Source: Stappia stellulata DSM 5886
GTDB taxonomy: Bacteria; Pseudomonadota; Alphaproteobacteria; Rhizobiales; Stappiaceae
Length of the DNA stretch: 64,000 bases
NCBI RefSeq assembly: GCF_000423705.1
Contig: NZ_AUIM01000004.1
Coordinates: 1,004,063-1,068,062, forward strand
Direction: 5' to 3'
The notes under the pieces are model-generated. The model searched no databases. It was not told the origin of the DNA and saw nothing but the letters and a program-made list of their open reading frames with translations. Shown here piece after piece: positions 51,906-64,000 of this stretch; position 1 is the stretch's first letter; every line of letters starts with the position of its first letter. Position numbers and translations under genes: made by a program.

Positions 51906-52067
51906 TGCCGTCTCCATGTTTTGGGGGCTTCGGACTTGAAGCGCCGCCGGGTTGCCCCGCGTCCGGTGGAGGCCGGCCCATGCGGGGAGGAAAAACTGCA
52001 CGAACGCACCCGCGTCCCGCGCGCGTAACGCGGACCCGGATGCGTACATTAGGGCAGGTCGCGAGGA

Positions 52068-52660
52068 TTAGACCTCTCTGCCAACCGCGTCAAGCACGGA
52101 ATCGATCTGGGCAGAGACCTCGTCGATCGACTTCATGCCGTCGACAGATTTCAGCTGCCCGCGTCCACGATAATAGGGCGCAACGACTGCGGTATCGCGG
52201 TTGTATGCCTCAAGGCGCTGCTTGAACACTTCCGGATCGTCGTCCTTGCGCACCGGCTCGCCGTTTGCCTTGGCCTCGGCCGCCCGCTTGACGATCCGGT
52301 CGACCAGCGCGGACTGGTCCACGTCCAGTTCGAGCACGATATCGAGGTTCATGTTCTTCTCGGACAGCATCGCATCCAGCGCTTCCGCCTGGGCGACCGT
52401 GCGGGGAAACCCGTCGAGGATGAACCCCTTTTGGGCATCCGGCTCCTCGATGCGGTCGGCGACGATGCCGATGACAATGTCATCCGACACCAGCCCGCCT
52501 GCGTCCATCACCGACTTGGCCTTCAGGCCCACCGGCGTTTCCGCGGCAACCGCCGCCCGAAGCATGTCACCCGTCGACAGTTGCGGAATGCCATGCTTCT
52601 CCACCAGACGGGCGGCCTGGGTGCCCTTGCCGGCACCCGGCGGTCCGAGAAAAATCAACC

Positions 52661-52664
<4 letters not shown>
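52068..52664 (-). CDS. adk: Adenylate kinase
   Basis: Adenylate kinase balances ATP, ADP and AMP. The 198-residue protein has P-loop G7-P-P-G-A-G-K13-G-T, the AMP-site [12 protein letters not shown] and a short LID region, so it is the short type without a zinc LID. Its ATG overlaps the secY stop as ATGA, implying translational coupling. Placement between secY and rpsM is usual for alphaproteobacteria. Confidence 0.98.
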
Positions 52665-53995
<1,331 letters not shown>

Positions 53996-54043
53996 TCCAG
54001 GCTCCGGTCAAATATGCGTGCAGGAACAAGGGAAAACCCAGGC

Positions 54044-54514
54044 TTATTCAGCCTGGGCTCCGATAATCGTGACTTTGCCGCCAGCCTTCTCGACCGCGTC
54101 GATGGCAGCCTTGGAGGCGCCGGCGATCTCGAAGGAGACTGCGCCCTTCAGGGCACCGTCGGACAGAAGGCGGACGCCGTCCTTGACCCGACGGATCACG
54201 CCGGCGGCCTTGAGGGCCTCGGCCGTCACCGTCTGGCTTGCGTCAAGCTTGCCGGCATCGATCGCGATCTGCACGCGGCCGAGCGACACCACCGAGAAGG
54301 ACTTCGCGAAGATGTTCGTGAAGCCGCGCTTCGGCAGGCGGCGATGGATCGGCATCTGGCCGCCCTCGAAGCCCTTGATCGCGACGCCCGAACGGCTCTT
54401 CTGACCCTTGACGCCACGGCCGCCGGTCTTGCCCTTGCCGGAGCCGATGCCGCGACCGACACGCATGCGGTCTTTCGTGGCACCCGGATTGTCCCGGAGT
54501 TCATTCAGTTTCAT
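54044..54514 (-). CDS. rplO: 50S ribosomal protein L15
   Basis: L15 joins the early 50S core. The 156-residue protein starts [12 protein letters not shown] and has the glycine-rich [19 protein letters not shown] arm that reaches into 23S rRNA. Two adjacent ATG codons exist (54517, 54514); the second is 7 bases from GGAG and fits the family start. It follows rpmD by 20 bases. Confidence 0.97.
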   Translation of the reverse strand: MKLNELRDNPGATKDRMRVGRGIGSGKGKTGGRGVKGQKSRSGVAIKGFEGGQMPIHRRLPKRGFTNIFAKSFSVVSLGRVQIAIDAGKLDASQTVTAEALKAAGVIRRVKDGVRLLSDGALKGAVSFEIAGASKAAIDAVEKAGGKVTIIGAQAE

Positions 54515-54534
54515 CATTTATCTCCCCGCATCCA

Positions 54535-54729
54535 TCACGCGTCTTCGACGACGCGGATGAGATGCTGAACCTTCCGGATCATGCCGCGTACTTCCGGCGT
54601 ATCCTTGAGTGTCGAGCGACGGTGCATCTTGTTCAGTCCGAGGCCGACCAGCGTCGCGCGCTGGTCCTTCGGACGCCGCAAGGGACTGCCAACCTGCTCG
54701 ACCGTAACGGTCTTATCAGTGTTCGCCAT
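54535..54729 (-). CDS. rpmD: 50S ribosomal protein L30
   Basis: The 64-residue protein has the L30 core with the signature [22 protein letters not shown] (the G-L-G-L-x-K-x basic turn) and the tail [10 protein letters not shown]. It lies between rpsE and rplO with 42- and 20-base spacers, as expected for the spc operon. Confidence 0.97.
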   Translation of the reverse strand: MANTDKTVTVEQVGSPLRRPKDQRATLVGLGLNKMHRRSTLKDTPEVRGMIRKVQHLIRVVEDA

Positions 54730-54771
54730 GGAACCAAGCCTTTCTCAAGCTGGGGTCGATGCACGCAAAGG

Positions 54772-55347
54772 TCAAGCCTCTGCGGCCGCCTGCGCGCTAT
54801 CGTCGATATCACGGCGACGGGCCTGGACCTGCGACACCTTGAGACCGCGGCGAGCCGCGACCGAACGCGGGCTGTCCTCGTGCTTCAGGGCTTCGAAGGT
54901 GGCACGCACCATGTTGTAGGGGTTCGCCGAGCCCAGCGACTTGGCAACGACGTCCTGGACGCCGAGGGTCTCGAACACCGCACGCATCGGACCGCCGGCA
55001 ATGATGCCGGTACCGGCCGGTGCGGCACGAAGGATCACCTTGCCCGCGCCGTGACGTCCGTTGACGTCATGGTGCAGGGTGCGGCCCTCGCGCAGCGGCA
55101 CGCGGATCATCGACCGCTTCGCGGCTTCCGTTGCCTTGCGGATCGCTTCCGGCACTTCACGGGCCTTGCCGTGACCGAAGCCGACGCGGCCCTTCTGGTC
55201 GCCAACGACCACAAGCGCGGCAAAGCCGAACCGGCGGCCACCCTTGACGACCTTGGCGACGCGGTTGATGTGAACAAGCTTGTCGACGAATTCGCTGTCG
55301 CGCTCGTTCCGATCGCCTCCGCGATCCCGATTATCCTGTCTCGCCAT
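54772..55347 (-). CDS. rpsE: 30S ribosomal protein S5
   Basis: S5 is required for decoding accuracy. The 191-residue protein has a disordered Arg/Asp/Gly-rich N-terminus ([11 protein letters not shown]), the double-stranded RNA-binding fold with [10 protein letters not shown] and the [10 protein letters not shown] loop where error-prone ram mutations occur, plus a basic C-terminal tail. The ATG at 55347 excludes a 12-codon extension. It lies 42 bases after rplR. Confidence 0.97.
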   Translation of the reverse strand: MARQDNRDRGGDRNERDSEFVDKLVHINRVAKVVKGGRRFGFAALVVVGDQKGRVGFGHGKAREVPEAIRKATEAAKRSMIRVPLREGRTLHHDVNGRHGAGKVILRAAPAGTGIIAGGPMRAVFETLGVQDVVAKSLGSANPYNMVRATFEALKHEDSPRSVAARRGLKVSQVQARRRDIDDSAQAAAEA

Positions 55348-55389
55348 AATATTCGCTTCCGTTTGTCTGTGAGCGTCTTTCAACGACGA

Positions 55390-55752
55390 TCAGAATTCCA
55401 GTCCGCCCTCACGAGCCGCATCGGCCAGAGCCTTGACGCGCCCGTGGTACATGTACCCGCCGCGGTCGAACACCACCTTGGTGACGCCGGCCGCCTTGGC
55501 GCGCTCGGCGAGCACCTTGCCGACGGTCTCGGCCGCAGAGGTGTTGCCGCCCGAAGCGAGAGCGGAGCGAAGATCCTTGTCGACGCTCGACGCCGAAGCG
55601 AGCGTATGGCCCTTGGCGTCGTCGATGATCTGCGCATAGATTTGTTTGGAAGAGCGATACACCGACAGGCGCGGACGCCCGTTGAGTACCTTCTTGATCG
55701 AACGACGGACGCGGTCGCGGCGGCGTTCGAAGCCTGATTGTGTCTTCGCCAT
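55390..55752 (-). CDS. rplR: 50S ribosomal protein L18
   Basis: L18 binds 5S rRNA with L5. The 120-residue protein opens with a basic helix ([12 protein letters not shown]) and has [13 protein letters not shown] and [13 protein letters not shown], the conserved 5S contacts. The ATG at 55752 is 11 bases after rplF; the longer frame overlaps rplF and is rejected. Confidence 0.98.
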   Translation of the reverse strand: MAKTQSGFERRRDRVRRSIKKVLNGRPRLSVYRSSKQIYAQIIDDAKGHTLASASSVDKDLRSALASGGNTSAAETVGKVLAERAKAAGVTKVVFDRGGYMYHGRVKALADAAREGGLEF

Positions 55753-55763
55753 GGTCCGGTCCG

Positions 55764-56297
55764 TTACTTCTTCTTGCCTTCCTTGCGGACGATATATTCG
55801 CCCGCGTAGCGAATACCCTTGCCCTTGTAGGGCTCGGGCGGACGATAATCGCGGATTTCCGCCGCAACCTGTCCGACGCGCTGCTTGTCGATGCCCGTGA
55901 TCACGACTTCCGTGGGCTTCGGACATGCCACATCGATGCCCTCGGGCATCGGATGCACGACGTCATGCGAAAAACCGAGCGCAAGCTGCAGGTTCCTGCC
56001 CTGCGCCTGTGCACGATAACCGACGCCGGTGATTTCAAGGCGCTTCTCGAAGCCCTTGCTCACCCCGGTCACGATGTTTTCCACCATCGTGCGGGACATG
56101 CCCCACATCGCACGCGCCGGCTTGCTGTCGACGCGCGGATCGACCTTGATTCCATCGTCCGTCATTTCGACCAGAACGAGATCATTGACCACGAAGGAGA
56201 GTTCCCCCTTCGGACCCTTGACCGCTACCGTCTGGCCGTTGATCGTTGCCGTTACCCCGCTCGGCACGGGGACTGGCTTCTTGCCAATTCGAGACAT
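55764..56297 (-). CDS. rplF: 50S ribosomal protein L6
   Basis: L6 lies near the GTPase-associated centre (sarcin-ricin loop). The 177-residue protein has two similar alpha/beta domains, starting M-S-R-I-G-K-K-P-V and ending with the signature [15 protein letters not shown]. Forty-four bases separate it from rpsH. Confidence 0.98.
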   Translation of the reverse strand: MSRIGKKPVPVPSGVTATINGQTVAVKGPKGELSFVVNDLVLVEMTDDGIKVDPRVDSKPARAMWGMSRTMVENIVTGVSKGFEKRLEITGVGYRAQAQGRNLQLALGFSHDVVHPMPEGIDVACPKPTEVVITGIDKQRVGQVAAEIRDYRPPEPYKGKGIRYAGEYIVRKEGKKK

Positions 56298-56341
56298 AAG
56301 ACCAACCTGTCCAGTTTACCTTGCAAGAGTGCCCTGCAGCA

Positions 56342-56740
56342 TCAGAAGATGCGGCAAAGCACCTCGCCACCAACGTTTTGCTCCCGCGCATCATGGTCGG
56401 CCATGACACCGCGCGGCGTCGAAAGGATCGACACGCCCAGGCCATTCGCCACACGCGGGATATTCTTGACGGAGGAATACACCCGCCGCCCCGGCTTGGA
56501 AATCCGTTCGATCGAACGAATGACCGGTTCGCCGTCAAAGTACTTCAACTCGATCTCGAGCTCAGCCTTGCCGCCGTCGAATTCCACAGCCGAATAGCCA
56601 CGGATATACCCTTCCGACGCAAGCACGTCGAGCACATGTTCGCGCAATTTCGAAGCGGGCGTAGAGACCTTGCTCTTGCGCCGCATCTGAGCATTGCGGA
56701 TCCGGGTGAGCATATCGCCCAAGGGATCGGAAATCGCCAT
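56342..56740 (-). CDS. rpsH: 30S ribosomal protein S8
   Basis: S8 binds the central domain of 16S rRNA and, in E. coli, represses the spc operon through its own message. The 132-residue protein starts [14 protein letters not shown] and ends with [12 protein letters not shown] and G-G-E-V-L-C-R-I-F. Ten bases after rpsN. Confidence 0.98.
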   Translation of the reverse strand: MAISDPLGDMLTRIRNAQMRRKSKVSTPASKLREHVLDVLASEGYIRGYSAVEFDGGKAELEIELKYFDGEPVIRSIERISKPGRRVYSSVKNIPRVANGLGVSILSTPRGVMADHDAREQNVGGEVLCRIF

Positions 56741-56750
56741 CGGACTCTCC

Positions 56751-57056
56751 TTACCAGCTCGACTTCACGAGGCCCGGGACCAAGCCCTTGGAGCCCAGCT
56801 CGCGAAGCGCAACGCGCGACATCTTCAGCTTGCGATAGTAGCCGCGGGGGCGTCCTGTCACTTCACAACGGTTGCGAATACGCACCTCCGCGGAATTCCG
56901 CGGCAGCTTGGCGAGCTTCAGCCTTGCGGCGTAACGCTCTTCAAGCGACAGGCTGTCGTCTTTCGCAGCCGCCTTCAGCGCGGTGCGCTTCTCGGCGTAT
57001 TTCTTAACGAGCCGCTCGCGCCGCTTGTTCTTCTCGATCGCGCTCTTCTTCGCCAT
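56751..57056 (-). CDS. rpsN: 30S ribosomal protein S14 (zinc-independent type)
   Basis: The 101-residue protein belongs to the long, zinc-free S14 type: only one Cys ([12 protein letters not shown]) remains where zinc types have two C-x-x-C pairs. It binds the head of the 30S subunit. Ends S-S-W, as in proteobacteria. It lies 29 bases after rplE. Confidence 0.98.
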   Translation of the reverse strand: MAKKSAIEKNKRRERLVKKYAEKRTALKAAAKDDSLSLEERYAARLKLAKLPRNSAEVRIRNRCEVTGRPRGYYRKLKMSRVALRELGSKGLVPGLVKSSW

Positions 57057-57085
57057 CGTCTGTCCTCGTTCTTTTTCCCGCTACG

Positions 57086-57643
57086 TTATTTGCGGAACGG
57101 GAAGTTGAACGCGCGCAGAAGCTCGCGCGCCTCGTCATCGTTGTCCGCGGTGGTGCAAACAATCACGTCCAGGCCCCAGATCTGGTCGACCTGATCGTAA
57201 TTGATCTCCGGAAACACGATATGTTCCTTCACGCCCATTGCGTAGTTTCCACGGCCGTCGAAGCTCTTGGCATTCAGGCCGCGGAAGTCACGAACGCGCG
57301 GCAGCGCAATCGTGATGAGGCGATCGAGAAACTCGTACATCCGTTCCCCGCGCAGCGTCACCTTGGCGCCAAGCGGCATGCCTTCACGAACCTTGAAGGT
57401 CGCGATGGACTTGCGGGCCTTGGTGATGACCGGCTTCTGACCGGCGATATGCGCAAGATCCTCGGCAGCGATCTTGGCCTTCTTGCTGTCGGCCACCGCC
57501 TCGCCGATCCCCATGTTGAGAACGATCTTCTCAAGCGAGGGAATCTGCATCGGATTCTTGTAGTTGAACTTTTCCTGCATCTGCGGACGGATCTTTTCAA
57601 GATACTCCGTCTTCAGCCGCGGCAAGGTCTTGGTGTCAGCCAT
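57086..57643 (-). CDS. rplE: 50S ribosomal protein L5
   Basis: L5 carries 5S rRNA into the 50S subunit and bridges to S13. The 185-residue protein has [16 protein letters not shown] and the C-terminal F-P-E-I-N-Y-D-Q-V and [10 protein letters not shown] segments. Its start overlaps the rplX stop by 8 bases. Confidence 0.98.
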   Translation of the reverse strand: MADTKTLPRLKTEYLEKIRPQMQEKFNYKNPMQIPSLEKIVLNMGIGEAVADSKKAKIAAEDLAHIAGQKPVITKARKSIATFKVREGMPLGAKVTLRGERMYEFLDRLITIALPRVRDFRGLNAKSFDGRGNYAMGVKEHIVFPEINYDQVDQIWGLDVIVCTTADNDDEARELLRAFNFPFRK

Positions 57644-57953
57644 CGATCAGATCTCCCGAACGCTTGGCCACGCGCACTTTGGTGCCGTCTTCCTTCACCT
57701 GGAACCCGACACGAGTCGGCTTCCCGTCCTTCGGATCGGCAAGCGCCAGGTTCGACATGTGAACCGGCAGCTCCTTGCTGATGATCCCACCCTCGGACTG
57801 CGCCGTCTGGCGCTGGTGCCGGCGAACGACGTTCACGCCGCGAACCAGAGCCTTGTTGTCCTGCGGGGAAACCGAGATGATTTCACCGGTCTTGCCCTTG
57901 TCGCGCCCCGTGAGCACGACAACGGTGTCGCCCTTTTTAATCTTGGCGGCCAT
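57636..57953 (-). CDS. rplX: 50S ribosomal protein L24
   Basis: L24 starts 50S assembly and lines the tunnel exit. The 105-residue protein has a KOW motif, [15 protein letters not shown], near its N-terminus and the basic [10 protein letters not shown] segment. The ATG at 57953 shares one base with the rplN stop (TAATG). The longer open frame over rplN is not real. Confidence 0.98.
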   Translation of the reverse strand: MAAKIKKGDTVVVLTGRDKGKTGEIISVSPQDNKALVRGVNVVRRHQRQTAQSEGGIISKELPVHMSNLALADPKDGKPTRVGFQVKEDGTKVRVAKRSGDLIDG

Positions 57954-58321
57954 TAGAGCACCTCCGGAGCGAGCGAAATCACCTTCATGTGATTCTTCGC
58001 ACGCAACTCGCGCGGAACCGGGCCGAAGATACGGGTCCCCACCGGTTCCTTGTTGTTGTTGACCAGGACCGCCGCATTGCGGTCGAACCGGATCACCGAG
58101 CCGTCGGGACGGCGAATATCCTTCGCCGTGCGCACGACGACCGCTTTCATCACGTCGCCCTTTTTGACGCGGCCGCGCGGTGTTGCCTCTTTCACGCTGA
58201 CGACGATGATGTCGCCGACGCTGGCATATTTCCGCTTGGAGCCGCCGAGCACTTTGATGCACATGACACGACGGGCGCCGGAATTATCCGCCACGTCGAG
58301 GTTTGTTTGCATCTGAATCAT
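57953..58321 (-). CDS. rplN: 50S ribosomal protein L14
   Basis: L14 faces the 30S subunit and L19. The 122-residue beta-barrel protein starts [17 protein letters not shown] and has [11 protein letters not shown]. It is the first gene of the spc operon in E. coli terms; 56 bases separate it from rpsQ, the widest gap in this part. Confidence 0.98.
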   Translation of the reverse strand: MIQMQTNLDVADNSGARRVMCIKVLGGSKRKYASVGDIIVVSVKEATPRGRVKKGDVMKAVVVRTAKDIRRPDGSVIRFDRNAAVLVNNNKEPVGTRIFGPVPRELRAKNHMKVISLAPEVL

Positions 58322-58377
58322 GACTGGCCGCCTTGTTCTTCTCTCACCGTGTTCGCTTGCGAACGCCGGAAGTCATG

Positions 58378-58620
58378 TCAGTCCGCAGTCGACGTTTCGA
58401 CAACGGTCCAGGTTTTGGTCTTCGAAATCGGCGCGCACTCTTGGATCTGGACGGTATCGCCCGTCTTGTGCGCGTTGGTCTCGTCGTGCGCCCGATACTT
58501 CTTCGAGCGGCGGACGGTCTTCTTGAACAGCGGATGGGTGAAGCGGCGCTCCACACGAACCGTGACCGTCTTTTCGTTGGCGTCGCTCACCACAACGCCC
58601 TGCAGTACGCGTTTCGGCAT
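58378..58620 (-). CDS. rpsQ: 30S ribosomal protein S17
   Basis: The 80-residue OB-fold protein binds 16S rRNA helix 11 early in assembly. Conserved features are [24 protein letters not shown] and [13 protein letters not shown]. The ATG at 58620 gives the normal N-terminus. Confidence 0.98.
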   Translation of the reverse strand: MPKRVLQGVVVSDANEKTVTVRVERRFTHPLFKKTVRRSKKYRAHDETNAHKTGDTVQIQECAPISKTKTWTVVETSTAD

Positions 58621-58630
58621 AATGGTCTCC

Positions 58631-58831
58631 TTACGCGCTTGTTGCCACGCGCTTGTCGCGCATGATCGTTTGAATGCGCGCAATGTCACGACGCACCTGG
58701 CGCACACGCGCCGTATTCTCAAGCTGGCCGGTGGCCCGCTGAAAGCGCAGGTTGAACTGCTCTTTCTTCAGGCTTTCAAGGTCCGCTACCAGCTCGTCCA
58801 AGGTCTTTGCCCGAACGTCCATGGCCTTCAT
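58631..58831 (-). CDS. rpmC: 50S ribosomal protein L29
   Basis: The 66-residue two-helix protein lies at the tunnel exit and helps dock SRP and trigger factor. It has [10 protein letters not shown] and the conserved [17 protein letters not shown] motif. The upstream open frame to 58885 overlaps rplP and is rejected. Confidence 0.98.
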   Translation of the reverse strand: MKAMDVRAKTLDELVADLESLKKEQFNLRFQRATGQLENTARVRQVRRDIARIQTIMRDKRVATSA

Positions 58832-58854
58832 GGCACTACTCTCCTGGTCCCGCC

Positions 58855-59268
58855 TCAGTCGGCGATACGCTGAACGAAGCGGCACTTGATCGGCAGCTTG
58901 GCTGCAGCAAGGCGCATCGCTTCGCGTGCCGTGTCTTCCGGCACACCGTCGATCTCGAACATGATCCGACCGGGCTTGACCTTAGCGGCCCAATAATCCG
59001 GCGAACCCTTGCCCTTACCCATACGCACTTCAGTCGGCTTCGACGACACCGGCACGTCCGGGAAAATCCTGATCCAAACACGACCCGCACGCTTCATGTG
59101 ACGGGTCATGGCACGACGGGCCGCCTCGATCTGGCGTGCGGTCACCCGCTCCGGCTCCACGGCCTTCAGGCCGAAGGCGCCGAAATTGAGATCGGTTCCG
59201 CCCTTGGCGGTACCATGGATCCGGCCCTTGTGCTGCTTGCGGAACTTCGTTCGCTTCGGTTGCAGCAT
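58855..59268 (-). CDS. rplP: 50S ribosomal protein L16
   Basis: L16 helps place tRNA in the A and P sites. The 137-residue protein has [29 protein letters not shown] and [10 protein letters not shown]. Length equals that of other alphaproteobacteria. It lies 46 bases after rpsC. Confidence 0.98.
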   Translation of the reverse strand: MLQPKRTKFRKQHKGRIHGTAKGGTDLNFGAFGLKAVEPERVTARQIEAARRAMTRHMKRAGRVWIRIFPDVPVSSKPTEVRMGKGKGSPDYWAAKVKPGRIMFEIDGVPEDTAREAMRLAAAKLPIKCRFVQRIAD

Positions 59269-59314
59269 CTCTACTCTCTCGCTTTGCTACTGTCCAAGAC
59301 CCGACCGCCGCCTG

Positions 59315-60031
59315 TTAGGCAGCGCGTCCGCGATCGCGGCGTCCGCCGCCCTGGTTCGATCCGTCGCCCTCGACCGCGCGACGCTCATGCGCCATCGGAT
59401 CGTGTTCGAGAATCTCACCCTTGAAGATCCAGACCTTGACGCCGCATGTGCCGTAGGCCGTGTGGGCCGTGGACATGCCGAAGTCAATGTCCGCGCGCAG
59501 CGTGTGCAGCGGCACACGACCTTCGCGGTACCATTCGGTCCGGGCGATCTCGGCGCCGCCAAGACGGCCGCCACAGTTGATCCGGATGCCCTGTGCGCCC
59601 ATCCGCATGGCGGACTGAACCGCCCGCTTCATGGCACGACGGAAGGCAACGCGGCGCTCCAACTGCTGCGAGATGCCGTCAGCAACCAGCTGAGCGTCGA
59701 TCTCGGGCTTGCGCACTTCAACGATGTTGATGTGCACATCGGAGTTGGTGATCTGCGAAAGCGCCTTGCGGAGCTTCTCGATGTCCGCGCCCTTCTTGCC
59801 GATCACGACACCCGGACGACCCGAGTGAACCGAAACGCGGCACTTGCGGTGCGGACGCTCGACGACAACCTTGGAAACGGCTGCCTGCTTCAGAGCCTTG
59901 AGGATGTACTCCCGGATGCGGAAGTCCTCATGCAGCAGCTGGCCGTATTCACCCTTGTCCGCGTACCAGCGCGAATCCCAGGTGCGGTTGATGCCAAGAC
60001 GCAGACCGATCGGATTTACTTTGTGTCCCAT
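59315..60031 (-). CDS. rpsC: 30S ribosomal protein S3
   Basis: S3 lies at the mRNA entry and has helicase-related function. The 238-residue protein has [13 protein letters not shown], a KH domain with [10 protein letters not shown] and the C-terminal domain (R-A-M-K-R-A-V-Q). The tail is Arg/Gly-rich. Its start shares one base with the rplV stop (TGATG). Confidence 0.98.
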   Translation of the reverse strand: MGHKVNPIGLRLGINRTWDSRWYADKGEYGQLLHEDFRIREYILKALKQAAVSKVVVERPHRKCRVSVHSGRPGVVIGKKGADIEKLRKALSQITNSDVHINIVEVRKPEIDAQLVADGISQQLERRVAFRRAMKRAVQSAMRMGAQGIRINCGGRLGGAEIARTEWYREGRVPLHTLRADIDFGMSTAHTAYGTCGVKVWIFKGEILEHDPMAHERRAVEGDGSNQGGGRRDRGRAA

Positions 60032-60411
60032 CAGGCGGTCTCCTCGACTTCGCGGACGACGATGGTAAGGTTCGAGAAAGGCTTCTCGATCCGACCCACA
60101 CGGCCACGGGCACGAGCCTGGAACCGCTTGATCACGAATGCCTTGCCGACATGCGCCTCGGCCACGACCAGGCTGTCGACATTGAGGTCATGGTTGTTCT
60201 CCGCGTTCGCGATCGCCGACATCAACGCCTTCTTGACGTCGTCGGAAATCCGCTTGCGCGAGAAGGTGAGATCGGACAGCGCCTTTTCCACCTTTTTGCC
60301 GCGGATCGTTTCCGCAACAAGGTTCAGCTTGCGCGGAGAAACGCGCAGCATCCGGGCGACCGACTTCGCCTCATTATCGGCGAGCGCGCGCCCGCCCTTC
60401 GGCTTGCCCAT
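60031..60411 (-). CDS. rplV: 50S ribosomal protein L22
   Basis: L22 lines the exit tunnel with its beta hairpin, where macrolide-resistance changes occur. The 126-residue protein has [15 protein letters not shown] and the hairpin region [12 protein letters not shown]. It follows rpsS by 2 bases. Confidence 0.98.
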   Translation of the reverse strand: MGKPKGGRALADNEAKSVARMLRVSPRKLNLVAETIRGKKVEKALSDLTFSRKRISDDVKKALMSAIANAENNHDLNVDSLVVAEAHVGKAFVIKRFQARARGRVGRIEKPFSNLTIVVREVEETA

Positions 60412-60413
60412 GG

Positions 60414-60692
60414 TTACTTCCTCTTCGCCTTCTTGTCGGCGCCATGGCCATAATAGGTGCGCGTTGGCGAGAACTCGCCGAACTTGTGACCGATCATGTC
60501 TTCAGACACCAGCACCGGAACGTGCTTCTGGCCATTGTAGACGCCGAAGGTCAAACCCACGAACTGGGGCAGGATCGTCGAACGCCGGCTCCAGATCTTG
60601 ATGATTTCGTTTCGGCCCGACGCGCGGACCTTTTCTGCCTTCTTCAGCAGAAAGCCGTCGACGAACGGGCCCTTCCAAACTGAACGTGCCAT
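60414..60692 (-). CDS. rpsS: 30S ribosomal protein S19
   Basis: S19 binds the head of 16S rRNA with S13. The 92-residue protein begins [11 protein letters not shown] and has the signature [17 protein letters not shown]. Twelve bases after rplB. Confidence 0.98.
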   Translation of the reverse strand: MARSVWKGPFVDGFLLKKAEKVRASGRNEIIKIWSRRSTILPQFVGLTFGVYNGQKHVPVLVSEDMIGHKFGEFSPTRTYYGHGADKKAKRK

Positions 60693-60704
60693 GGTCGGCC
60701 CCTT

Positions 60705-61538
<834 letters not shown>

Positions 61539-61554
61539 TGTTCCCTCTCCGCCC

Positions 61555-61848
61555 TTACAGACCGGTTGTGACGTCGATGGACTGGCCGTCCTGCAGGGTC
61601 ACGACCGCCTTCTTGACGTCGGACTGCTGGCCGATCCGCCCGCGGAACCGCTTCTGCTTGCCCTTGCGGACAAGGGTGTTCACGGCCGTCACCTTCACCC
61701 CGAAGAGCGCTTCGACAGCGGCCTTGATCTCGGGCTTCGTGGCGGTCGGCGCAACGTTGAACACGACCTTGTTCTGCTCGGACGCGAAAGTCGCCTTCTC
61801 GGTGATCACCGGGGACACGACCGTGTCAAAGTGCTTGAGAGTGCTCAT
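61555..61848 (-). CDS. rplW: 50S ribosomal protein L23
   Basis: L23 is the main dock for trigger factor and SRP at the tunnel exit. The 97-residue protein has [13 protein letters not shown] and the family signature [16 protein letters not shown]. The ATG overlaps the rplD stop as ATGA. Confidence 0.98.
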   Translation of the reverse strand: MSTLKHFDTVVSPVITEKATFASEQNKVVFNVAPTATKPEIKAAVEALFGVKVTAVNTLVRKGKQKRFRGRIGQQSDVKKAVVTLQDGQSIDVTTGL

Positions 61849-62465
61849 TTGAACCGCTCCTCCAGGGCCGACAACGCCGCCTTGGTCAACACCAGTTTTT
61901 CACGCCGCAGGATATCGTAGACGTTGATACCCTCGATCGGCAGAACGTCGATCGCCGGAATGTTGCGCGATGCAAGGCGGAAGTTCGTGTCGACCTCGCT
62001 GCCGTCGATGATCAGCGCATTGCTGAGACCGAGCTTGGCGAAACGGGCGAACAGCGCCTTGGTCTTGGCTTCCTCGAGCTTGGCGGAATCGACGACGATG
62101 ATACCGTCGCCCTTCAGCTTCGCCGAAAGGGCATGCCGCAGGCCGAGCGCGCGGACCTTCTTGGGAAGATCGTGCGCATGGCTGCGGACGACCGGCCCGT
62201 GGGCCTTGCCGCCGCCGCGGAACTGCGGAGCCTTCTTGTTGCCGTGACGCGCGCCGCCCGTGCCCTTCTGGCGGACGAACTTCTTCGTCGTGCCGGAAAT
62301 CTCCGAACGCTGCTTCGCCTTGTGCGTGCCGGCCTGGCGACGCGCCAGCTGCCAGCGCACGACGCGGTGGATCAGGTCGGTGCGCGGCTCGAGACCGAAG
62401 ATCTCGTCCGACACCGTGATCGAACCGGCGGCAGCCCCGTCGAGGGTCTTTACCTCAAGTTCCAT
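61845..62465 (-). CDS. rplD: 50S ribosomal protein L4
   Basis: L4 reaches the tunnel constriction and in E. coli represses the S10 operon. The 206-residue protein has [14 protein letters not shown] and the tunnel loop [20 protein letters not shown]. It starts at ATG 62465 (M-E-L-E-V-K-T-L), sharing a base with the rplC stop; a GTG one codon earlier is less likely. Confidence 0.98.
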   Translation of the reverse strand: MELEVKTLDGAAAGSITVSDEIFGLEPRTDLIHRVVRWQLARRQAGTHKAKQRSEISGTTKKFVRQKGTGGARHGNKKAPQFRGGGKAHGPVVRSHAHDLPKKVRALGLRHALSAKLKGDGIIVVDSAKLEEAKTKALFARFAKLGLSNALIIDGSEVDTNFRLASRNIPAIDVLPIEGINVYDILRREKLVLTKAALSALEERFK

Positions 62466-63175
62466 CACTCGCTCTCCTTCTCGACTGCAGCAGCAGCCTC
62501 GACCGCGCGGAAGGCACCCGGCATCGGAACACCGTCCGGAAGCGCCTTCTTGACCGCGTCGCGGATGACGATCCAGCCACCTTTCGATCCCGGGACGGCG
62601 CCCTGGATCATGATCAGCCCGCGCTCAACGTCGGTGCGAACGATCTTCAGGTTCTGCGTGGTCACCTGCTCGGCACCCATGTGCCCGGCCATTTTCTTGC
62701 CCTTGAACACCTTGCCGGGGTCCTGGCACTGACCGGTCGAGCCATGCGAACGGTGCGAAATCGACACACCGTGCGAGGCGCGAAGGCCGCCGAAGTTGTG
62801 CCGCTTCATGGCACCGGCGAAGCCCTTGCCGATCGAGGTGCCCGTGACATCCACGAACTGCCCTTCGACAAAATGGTCCGCCGTGATTTCGGCACCGACG
62901 TCGATCAGGTTGTCCTGCGAGACGCGGAATTCCGCGAGCTTGCGCTTCGGCTCAACCTTCGCGACGGCGAAGTGCCCGCGCATGGCGCGCGGCGTGTTCT
63001 TAACCTTGGCCAGTCCGGCGCCAACCTGCACCGCAACATAACCGTTTTTCTCTTCCGTCCGGTGGGCGATTACCTGACAGTTTTCGAGCTTCAGCACCGT
63101 TACCGGCACATGCTCACCCGCATCATTATAGATGCGCGTCATACCCACCTTCTGTGCGATCACTCCAGAACGCAT
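62465..63175 (-). CDS. rplC: 50S ribosomal protein L3
   Basis: L3 reaches toward the peptidyl transferase centre and starts 50S assembly. The 236-residue protein has [14 protein letters not shown] and the signature [15 protein letters not shown] with the Gln methylation region [12 protein letters not shown]. The C-terminus has an Ala/Glu-rich tail. Twenty-five bases after rpsJ. Confidence 0.98.
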   Translation of the reverse strand: MRSGVIAQKVGMTRIYNDAGEHVPVTVLKLENCQVIAHRTEEKNGYVAVQVGAGLAKVKNTPRAMRGHFAVAKVEPKRKLAEFRVSQDNLIDVGAEITADHFVEGQFVDVTGTSIGKGFAGAMKRHNFGGLRASHGVSISHRSHGSTGQCQDPGKVFKGKKMAGHMGAEQVTTQNLKIVRTDVERGLIMIQGAVPGSKGGWIVIRDAVKKALPDGVPMPGAFRAVEAAAAVEKESE

Positions 63176-63200
63176 ATCGGCGTGTCCCCTTGTGAGCGCC

Positions 63201-63509
63201 TTACAGCTTGATCTCGACGTCGACACCAGCGGCGAGGTCGAGCTTCATCAGCGCGTCCACGGTCTGCGGCGTCGGATCAACGATGTCGAGAAGACGCTTA
63301 TGCGTGCGCATCTCGAACTGATCACGGCTTTTCTTGTCGATATGCGGACCACGAAGCACTGTGTACTTCTCGATCCGCGTGGGCAGCGGCACAGGACCGC
63401 GCACTTGTGCACCGGTCCGTTTCGCCGTGCTGACGATCTCGCGGGTCGAGGCATCGAGAACTCGATGGTCGAACGCCTTGAGACGGATCCGAATGTTTTG
63501 ACCGTTCAT
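63201..63509 (-). CDS. rpsJ: 30S ribosomal protein S10
   Basis: S10 (NusE) serves both the 30S head and transcription antitermination. The 102-residue protein has [14 protein letters not shown] and the signature [16 protein letters not shown]. Fifty-nine bases separate it from tuf, from which it may be cotranscribed. Confidence 0.98.
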   Translation of the reverse strand: MNGQNIRIRLKAFDHRVLDASTREIVSTAKRTGAQVRGPVPLPTRIEKYTVLRGPHIDKKSRDQFEMRTHKRLLDIVDPTPQTVDALMKLDLAAGVDVEIKL

Positions 63510-63568
63510 GTCCAAATCCCCATGCGGTCCGCGGGCGGACACAAGGTCCGTCCCGCGGGTCTCGCGGA

Positions 63569-64000
<432 letters not shown>

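Overview
The window is chromosomal DNA from a high-GC alphaproteobacterium, most likely of the Hyphomicrobiales (Rhizobiales). The evidence is the S10-spc-alpha ribosomal superoperon with adk between secY and rpsM, an ATP12-type F1-ATPase assembly chaperone, the clpS-clpA / phasin / D,D-carboxypeptidase neighbourhood, and alphaproteobacterial families such as DUF1489 and the ATP-grasp / alpha-E / transglutaminase / Anbu cluster. The genus cannot be fixed from the sequence alone. Most genes look ancestral. There is no insertion sequence, prophage, CRISPR array or rRNA gene.

Layout. 1-4.3 kb: 3' end of a glycerophosphodiesterase, a FemAB-like acyltransferase, a HIT protein, a glutathione transferase and an AzlCD-type exporter. 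4.3-10.8 kb: clpA and clpS, a phasin with a well-formed promoter carrying two 9-bp palindromic sites, a SPOR-domain D,D-carboxypeptidase and a membrane J-domain protein. 10.8-19.7 kb: a VWA protein, panC, DUF1489, an epimerase-like protein, methylcrotonyl-CoA carboxylase (mccB-mccA), a second GST, a secreted protein and a rhodanese. 19.8-26.8 kb: a 44-residue membrane protein, a DUF599 protein overlapping tail-to-tail with a class III nucleotide cyclase, an aldo/keto reductase, a divergent ClpP, and a MerR-regulator / thioesterase / GNAT / isovaleryl-CoA dehydrogenase operon. 27-32.6 kb: a small secreted Cys protein, then ATP-grasp, alpha-E, transglutaminase and Anbu protease genes, convergent with a peptidoglycan amidase. 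32.7-37.6 kb: ATP12, a HAD phosphatase that appears to start at CTG, rluC, crcB, a VOC protein and mgtE. 38-46.5 kb: an unknown membrane protein, a 43-residue membrane protein, a LysR / cupin / SDR cassette, tRNA-Leu(GAG), a solitary FliN-like protein, lipB, folB and an 800-residue patatin-like protein. 46.5-64 kb: rarA, degQ, then the ribosomal superoperon read right to left from rplQ back to tuf, which runs off the window.

Functional links. Leucine catabolism is split into two blocks about 7 kb apart (mccBA, and the ivd operon). A closely related promoter/operator motif stands before each block, which suggests both are controlled by the MerR (LiuR-type) regulator encoded in the second. ClpS and ClpA supply N-degron selection and unfolding, and a divergent ClpP paralogue lies elsewhere in the window. 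The ATP-grasp / alpha-E / transglutaminase / Anbu cluster is the best candidate for a poorly understood system: it combines peptide-bond forming, transferring and hydrolysing enzymes, and its substrate is unknown.

Several starts are not ATG. rpoA and rpsM fit TTG starts with good Shine-Dalgarno sequences, mgtE and the carboxypeptidase use GTG, and the HAD phosphatase has only CTG available upstream of its catalytic motif.
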